Shown: positions 58,149-64,000 of the stretch, piece by piece | Layout: each line of letters starts with the position of its first letter | How positions within the stretch are numbered: position 1 is the stretch's first letter | Source of the DNA: Ceratorhiza oryzae-sativae | Taxonomy: Eukaryota > Basidiomycota > Agaricomycetes > Cantharellales > Ceratobasidiaceae | Direction: 5' to 3' | NCBI GenBank assembly: GCA_030998015.1 | Contig: JARWMV010000011.1 | Coordinates: 186,001-250,000 of the forward strand | DNA: 64,000 bases | Notes under the pieces: generated by a model | Seen by the model: the letters and a program-made list of their open reading frames with translations, nothing else | Database searches by the model: none | What the model was told of the DNA's origin: nothing | Position numbers and translations under genes: made by a program

Positions 58149-60153
58149 TTAGAACTTGTAGCCTCCTGCCAAGCCCATCACGTTGTTCGGATCGTACTGA
58201 GCTTTGATAGTCTGCAGTCGAGACAGATTGTCTCCATAGATGCTAAGCCCCAAGCATTTTAGATTACATATCTTAGAAAAAAACGAAAATCACTTACGAC
58301 TGCAGGTTCTCGTCCCCAGGAGAGTAGTTGCCATACTTGATTTGCTTCGGTCCTGCAACGTCTTGGCCCTCTGCGATCGCTTGTTGCAAGATCACTCGCA
58401 CGCTTTCTTTCTGCGCGGCTATGAAACGACTGTCCTCGAGCGAAGAGGTCCAGGCAAAGTACAGGTTGAGAGGTATCAGGTAGTTGTCATGAGGATAAGC
58501 GCCGCCCTTGCTCCTGGCCGTCATGGAAGGCAGGAATGGTTCCACATCGTAAGAGATGAAAGTAGCTGTCCTGCCCCCGAGCTGGTTGCCCCAGAACTAT
58601 GTATGGCATTTAGATCCTGAAAAACCTAATGCTCGCAAATTATGCTTACTTTGGTCTGGTTCAGGACTTGGTTGATCAAAGCAGGTGAGTAAGTCTTTAG
58701 CGCCACAGTGTTAAAGGCACCCCTGTAGCCACGACCATCAATATATCGTTCGATCGAGTTTCAAAAGACTACCGAACCCCAGCGGTCGCATTAGCGGGAC
58801 TCGCTTGCACCAAGCTCGTGAGGCTCCGGGTCGAAACGTCAGACGAGAAGTGCGTGATCGATGTGAATCGTTCGAAGATTCCGGCGGGAGGGGTTGGCCC
58901 ATCATAAAACATCAAGAGCGACACTCCGGGCTACATCAAATAAACAGAGTTCATGCACAGACACCACCACGTATTCAGTGAAGAACTTACTTGACCAGCC
59001 AAAAAGTTGTACGTGGTGATGATGCCCGCCTTCGGATCAGTCACCTGGTTGATAAAGTCCACCGTCGCATTCCCCACACGATCCAGTTGGTCCGCAGTGA
59101 ACGTCTGCAGACCACCCCACACCTGACCTTGAGGGAAAGCACGCAGAGTGAACTTGGTCACCACTCCAAAGTTGTTGAATCCACCCTGAAATCTACATAA
59201 GTTCTTGCTCTGACATTAGAAACCCAAACTCACCCTCAAGCCGAAGAAGAGATCTGTGTTGGTGGTTTCCGTCGCAGTAGTGACCGTTCCATTGGGCAGT
59301 ACAACCTCAAATGCAGTGACCGTGTCGATAGTCAGCCTAAGAACACGGTCAGCACTAGACCTGGGCGAATGGTTCGGCTATGCACTAACCCATACTGGTT
59401 GCTCAACCAGCTATAGCCGCCTCCCAGAATGAACCCACCGACGCCAACACCCGTTACTCGACCCCCGACCACGGTGACATTCTGTGGCTGAAGTGCAGCA
59501 TACACGTTATCCCAGATCTAGTGACGGAATCCAGGTGTCCCAATTAATACCCGTCATGCTCAAGCTAGAGTGATCAAGACTTACAAGACCAGCACCAATG
59601 TCGACTGTGCCGACAGATCCATCAGCCGCTAGTGGAGCGGGGTGGTATGTGACCTCGCTGAGCTTGAACAGTGCGATCTGAACGCCAGGGGTGGAGGAGA
59701 AGCCAGCGTTGGTGGCATGTCCACCAGAACGGATACCAAAGGGAGTAGCAGTATTGGAGATGACGCCGAGCTTTGAATGAAGAAACGATGAGCCAGTATC
59801 TAGACTGAAGCATTAGGTTGGAACATACGATTTTTGAGAGATCCTGAGCGTTGGCTGGCTCGACAACGCAAGCTGAGTTTTGACTGCTGGAGATGGCCCA
59901 GTGGCTATTCCCTTTGGTGTAGAGTGGGTCACCTATGGGAACGAGCATGCCGTCAGCGGTGCATAAACAATCACAGAACGGTTTGAAACAACAAACCTGG
60001 GTAGTAGACTCCCGAAGAGTTGGATACCGACTGTGCAATCGTAGCGCATGTATTCTTGTAGTTCGCCGTAGCGTTCGCGCTAGGCGTTGTGTCTGCGGCA
60101 ACGCCGAGCCTCAAAGCAGAAATCGTCAACGCGAGTGAGCCGAGCCAGAACAT
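58149..60153 (-). CDS. Secreted FAD-linked oxidoreductase (berberine-bridge/oligosaccharide-oxidase type)
   Basis: An FAD-binding PCMH-type oxidase, predicted extracellular. The first 20 residues from the start at 60153 (MFWLGSLALTISALRLGVAA) form a signal peptide. The FAD domain shows CVVEPANAQDLSKI, then GIRSGGHATNAGFSS with the histidine that usually binds FAD covalently. VTVVGGRVTGVGVGGFILGGG follows. The middle has GGFNNFGVVTKFTL. The C-terminal BBE domain ends GNYSPGD, IYGDNLSRLQ and KAQYDPNNVMGLAGGYKF. Relatives with a second covalent bond carry a Cys where this has Arg-Val, so a single FAD bond is likely. At least seven introns; exact exon borders were not all checked. The substrate (sugar or alkaloid-like) cannot be told. 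Confidence 0.88.
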
Positions 60154-61304
60154 GTTGTCGTGAAATGAACTAGAGATGAGTGAGTGCTTGAGTGGACGAC
60201 GGTGCCATTCTTTATAGCAGAGTAATTACATATCGATATGAATTTCTGAATCTCATTTTTAAATATAAATACAAAATCAAGTAGGTTTCCCCTGTCGCAC
60301 TTGGTCTAGCGAGGTACGTCCATGGTGTGCCATCCCGTCCATTATGTCCATTCATAAGGTTCCGGGTGCCACTACATCAGCCTACACCATCCGACCTGTG
60401 GGGCCGAGCGCCGAGGCAGGAAGATATGTATCATTGGCTGCCCGGCTTCAGGGTTGGATTCTCTCTTCCCGGCCCGGTGATAGAATGATACAACAGAGCA
60501 AAATCCGGTACCACAGAAGCCCAGGAGCGTTCGCGACCGCGGTATTGCAAACTAAGAATAGGGTGCTATACCTGGTGAATGGTCCTTCAACTGGGACGAT
60601 TCGGTTTCTCCAGAACATCGGGTGGCGTCGGATGAAATTAACTTATCCTCGACAGCACGTTCGTTCCTGATGGGTAAGCTCAAAAGCTCGGTATTTATTT
60701 GGTCGACGCTCAAATGGGCGCCCCGCCAACTTTATGTCAAAGAACAAAGTAAAAACGTCTTCTTGGGAACACGCAGAAAATCATCCCCCAGATAAGATAG
60801 CCGGCGCAATGGTCGGGCGAACGGAGTGGTGCTCCAGCCACGGGCGATGTCTTTCGCGTGTCTCGATGCAGATTGACACCAGACGTGGGACATTTCGTGC
60901 GACGCTCTCTCCTAAGCCAAGGCTGAAAAAAGTGCTAGCAAGTTGCCAAAGACTTAGTAAGAAATAGCAACTCCAACCAAATATAACAGCACTCCACTGG
61001 GAACTCAGTCGGAGGGGGGGGGGGATGCGGTCTACTAGGACTGTTAAGTCTAACGTGATACATTCCCTTATGGGCACCACTACAACATCATACATGTAAT
61101 CACCCGATGCGTCATAATGCCAGCGCCGCCCGCAACTGGGTCCAACCAACCAAAGGTGATATTTGGATACGAACTGCGAGTGTTGCTGGGGATACTTGAA
61201 GAGGGGAACACGAGTTGGTGATATTCCTGCACAAAAGATTTACACAGTCTTCAAGTAAACGGGTGCACCGCCTCTATCTGTAGCAAGGACGTGGTTGCTG
61301 AATT
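60154..61304. other. Upstream region of the FAD oxidoreductase
   Basis: No supported gene. A run of about 13 G lies near 61013-61024. Confidence 0.4.
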
Positions 61305-61580
61305 TACAAGCATATCCGTTCATGTATCTGATGAGCTTGTACTTGTTTGTCCATTTGTGATATCATGCGTGTCTCTGTGAAGGTTTTCTCTCCTTAGCAC
61401 TCTACCTTCCTAGTTGAGCTAAGGTATAGCTTTTCTTTCTTACATCAGGTATTTCTCGCTCTCACTGTCCCTTGTAGTACATTCGTGACTAGGTACAGTA
61501 AATACAAAGTTCACTACCCTCGTAGTTGAGCTAAGTACATTTGTGACGAGCTCCCCCGAGACCTCCCTGCGTGAGAGTCG
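61305..61580 (+). repeat. Dispersed repeat, copy 2
   Basis: Same family and orientation as 45775-46010, roughly three quarters identical by eye. Longer because the CGTAGTTGAGCTAAG block occurs a second time inside it (near 61520). Confidence 0.7.
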
Positions 61581-62057
61581 CTGCGACTGATCCCAGGAAG
61601 GAGTCTCGGGGATGAAGAACTGCTCATCAAGGCTAAGTGTGGCGAAGCTATACCGGACCTTGGTTGGGGAGGCGGAGTGGGCCGAGGCTGAAGGGCTACA
61701 ACTGGCTGCGCAGAGTCCTATGCGTAAACCGGATAGGCTGGAGAGAAAGGGGGTTGAAGGACAAATGTTCAGTTCGTTACGTGTTTGATACGGCCGAGGT
61801 TGCTCGTTTCGCTTAAATTGGCTGGAGGATTCCCCTCGGGGTCAGCCAGAGTTCATTGGAGCGGAACGGATTTCGGGTCGTCCGGGTTTATCAGCCGATG
61901 ACTCAGCAGCATGAAGGCTGACCTGGCGGCGCCAGGAACCGACCACCACGTACGACGAGCAACGCGACCAGCCTGGGTCGACCAGCCTTGCCCAGTTGCG
62001 ACTATATAGCCTGTGGGATGGATCAGCCCGCCTCATCCCCATCTCCGATAACCTCTA
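61581..62057. other. Upstream region of cystathionine gamma-lyase
   Basis: No gene recognised. A short open stretch from 61612 could be the start of a transposon gag adjoining the repeat, but evidence is weak. Confidence 0.35.
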
Positions 62058-63663
62058 ATGTTGGCCCACGAGCACACCGGCGCCGGCTTTGGCACACGGG
62101 CCATCCACGTCGGCGTAGAAGCTAATGCTGAGACCGGAGCTGTAATTGCGCCAATTTCTCTCAGCACAACATACAAACAAGATGGAGTAGGAAAGCACAA
62201 GGTGAGCCCAATCACCCTGCTTACCTGTAATAAATAAATGAACTAATTCGAACTGATGTGTAATAGGGCTACGAATACTCCCGCTCGGATAACCCGAACC
62301 GCAATCAACTCGAGCGATTACTTGCGTCGATAGAAGCTGGTGGCGGTAATGCAGTCGCGCTCTCGTCAGGAGTTGCCGCGATTGCTACCGCGCTCCAAGC
62401 ACTCGGACCTGATGCCCACGTCGTCAGTGTTAACGATGTCTATGGAGGTACTTTTCGGTATGTATTAAAAGTATCGAGCTTGTTCAAACAAGGACGCTCA
62501 CTGAATATCGCAGGTATATGGCTCGTATTGCTAAGGAGAACCAAGGTTTACAATCAACTTTTGTTGATCTCGAGAACGCCTCTGACGAGGAGATTATCGC
62601 ATCTTTCCGCGAAAATACTAAGGTTTGTATACCCTCGGCCTATATCATAATTGTCGATACCGAACTACACTTCCAGCTTGTGTGGGTCGAGTCCCCAACC
62701 AACCCCACTCTCCGCTTGGTCGATATTTCCAGAATCGCCCGGCTCGCCCATTCACATTCGTCCAACCCTCTCGTGCTAGTCGACAACACATTCATGTCCC
62801 CATTCTACGCCTCTCCACTTCTACTGGGAGCCGACGCCGTCGTCCACAGCCTCACAAAATACGTCAATGGCCATTCGGACGTGGTCATGGGCGCCCTCAT
62901 CGTACCCTCTGCAACTACTCACCCTCGAGCTGCTGCGTTTGCTGAGCGTACTCGCTTCCTCCAAAACGCCGCTGGTGCTGTTCCTAGTCCACACGACGCC
63001 TGGCTTGCACATCGTGGTGCAAAGACCCTGCACCTCCGCATGCAAGCCCATGGTCGTAACGCACTCAAGGTTGCTCAATATCTCGAGTCTATTTCCGGCC
63101 CTGGGTCTGCGGTGGAAAGTGTAACTTACCCCGGCTTGGCATCCCATCCTCACCACGAACTTGCAGTCCGACAGCTAGCGCCCCTTGCAAAGAGGTTTAT
63201 TGACGGATTGCCAGCCGATGAGGTTGCTGCTGGTATACCGTTTGGCGGGATGATTAGCTTTAGGATCGCTGGGGGGCTAGAAGAGGCTGAAAAGTTCTTG
63301 GTCAACAGCCGGTACTTTACTCTTGCCGAGAGTTTGGGAGGAGTCGAGAGCCTCGGCGAGGTCCCTGCCATCATGACGCACGGATCGATTCCCGAGGCCG
63401 AACGCATCGCACTGGGTATTACCGCCAACCTCATCAGGTTGAGTGTTGGTATCGAGGACGCGGATGATTTGATTGCAGATATCGAGCAGGCGCTCCGGAT
63501 TGCTGTTCCAAATGCCATATTACCAGCTCTTCCTTTAATCGACGCTCCTAAGACTAGCGAGACACCAAAGAGTAGTGCCTCTTCAATCCCATTGGACGCG
63601 ATTCAGGCTGCCCCGCTCCCCGGCTTGCTGAAACCAGAAGATCTGGAACCGTTGGATGATTAG
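62058..63663 (+). CDS. CYS3: Cystathionine gamma-lyase
   Basis: A PLP-dependent enzyme of the Cys/Met metabolism family. It splits cystathionine into cysteine, ammonia and 2-oxobutyrate in reverse transsulfuration, in the cytosol. Four exons (62058-62201, 62267-62457, 62514-62622, 62677-63663) give 476 aa in frame. Motifs are GTRAIHVG, PISLSTTYKQ, YEYSRSDNPNRNQLE, SSGVAA, VNDVYGGTFRY, VWVESPTNPTL, VDNTFMSP, the PLP lysine in SLTKYVNGHSDVVMG, and FTLAESLGGVESL.EVPAIMTHGSI. The pattern matches yeast CYS3 more than cystathionine gamma-synthase. A tail of about 45 residues after the IEQALRIA helix is rich in Pro and Ser and is not typical of the family. Confidence 0.93.
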
Positions 63664-64000
63664 ATTGATTGGATATTCTTGGTTTTGGGCGTTTCCGGGT
63701 GCTTGTGTGTTGTTACCCAGAAACTCTCGTTCTCCATATGTGTAGCTTTACTTTCGCATTTACTCATATCAACGTAGCAGTACAATTCAATTTCTTTTTT
63801 TCGAAATTATTAGACAATGAGTATCGAACATGGATGAACACTGACAACACTACCTTGAATATGCACTTAACCTTCATGCGAAAAGTTTCATGTGGTGTAA
63901 ACCATATACCCTAATTCGGCGTGCCAAATAGTAGCATAAAAGCGTATTCCCTCAGCCATGGTAGCCTGGGCGCTCGTGGGGAAAGCCCCGCTTCCCTCCT
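63664..64000. other. 3' flank of cystathionine gamma-lyase
   Basis: No gene or repeat recognised. Confidence 0.4.

Noticed and set aside
60344..60670. 108-codon plus-strand frame as a gene
   Set aside because: Unrecognised sequence in the promoter region of the divergent FAD oxidoreductase; no supporting feature.
1..64000. CRISPR arrays, operons or bacterial ribosome-binding sites
   Set aside because: The window is a eukaryotic, intron-rich genome; no spaced direct-repeat array is present.

Overview
This is a eukaryotic window that reads as a filamentous basidiomycete, most likely an agaricomycete of the Rhizoctonia/Ceratobasidium type. Genes are split by many introns of about 45-60 bp with GT..AG (one GC..AG) ends. 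Families include RFT1, Nup192/Nup205, cystathionine gamma-lyase, MsrA and berberine-bridge-type FAD oxidases, and transposon debris lies between them. The assignment to group is inference; no rRNA or mating gene is present to fix it.

Layout. 0-4.6 kb: repeats, a broken Helitron-type helicase (minus strand) and a solo LTR with a target-site duplication. 5.0-11.3 kb (+): an intact tyrosyl-DNA phosphodiesterase-like gene (TDP1-a) followed by an unknown two-segment membrane protein (B-a). 12.4-17.2 kb (+): three short-chain dehydrogenase copies, one decayed, one apparently intact, one with a late one-base frameshift. 18.0-18.9 kb (-): a small secreted protein. 19.8 kb: a solo copia-type LTR. 20.5-22.3 kb (+): RFT1. 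22.5-30.9 kb (-): TDP1-b, B-b and a decayed TDP1-c, an inverted duplicate of the 5-11 kb block. 31.9-33.3 kb (+): a secreted subtilisin-like protein without a recognisable catalytic-serine motif. 33.5-38.7 kb (+): a complete copia element with apparently identical LTRs and a target-site duplication, but defective integrase and reverse-transcriptase sites. 39.1-39.9 kb (+): MsrA. 40.0-44.9 kb: two outward-facing paralogues around a large near-perfect palindrome. 45.8-48.6 kb: mostly repeats and gene-poor DNA. 48.7-49.7 kb (+): a four-span membrane protein. 50.5-57.2 kb (+): the scaffold nucleoporin Nup192, with several single-base frame breaks. 58.1-60.2 kb (-): a secreted FAD oxidoreductase. 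62.1-63.7 kb (+): cystathionine gamma-lyase.

The housekeeping genes (RFT1, MsrA, NUP192, CYS3) have no evident joint pathway. They are islands between duplicated accessory blocks. The unusual parts are: the palindrome at 41.66-43.44 kb, whose inner arms are almost identical while the outer arms have diverged; the triplicated TDP1 family with N-terminal ubiquitin- and SUMO-binding-like motifs and a conserved 9-base exon; and a recently inserted copia element that looks unable to copy itself. Single-base frame breaks recur in several otherwise conserved genes, so assembly error must be weighed before calling any of them a pseudogene.
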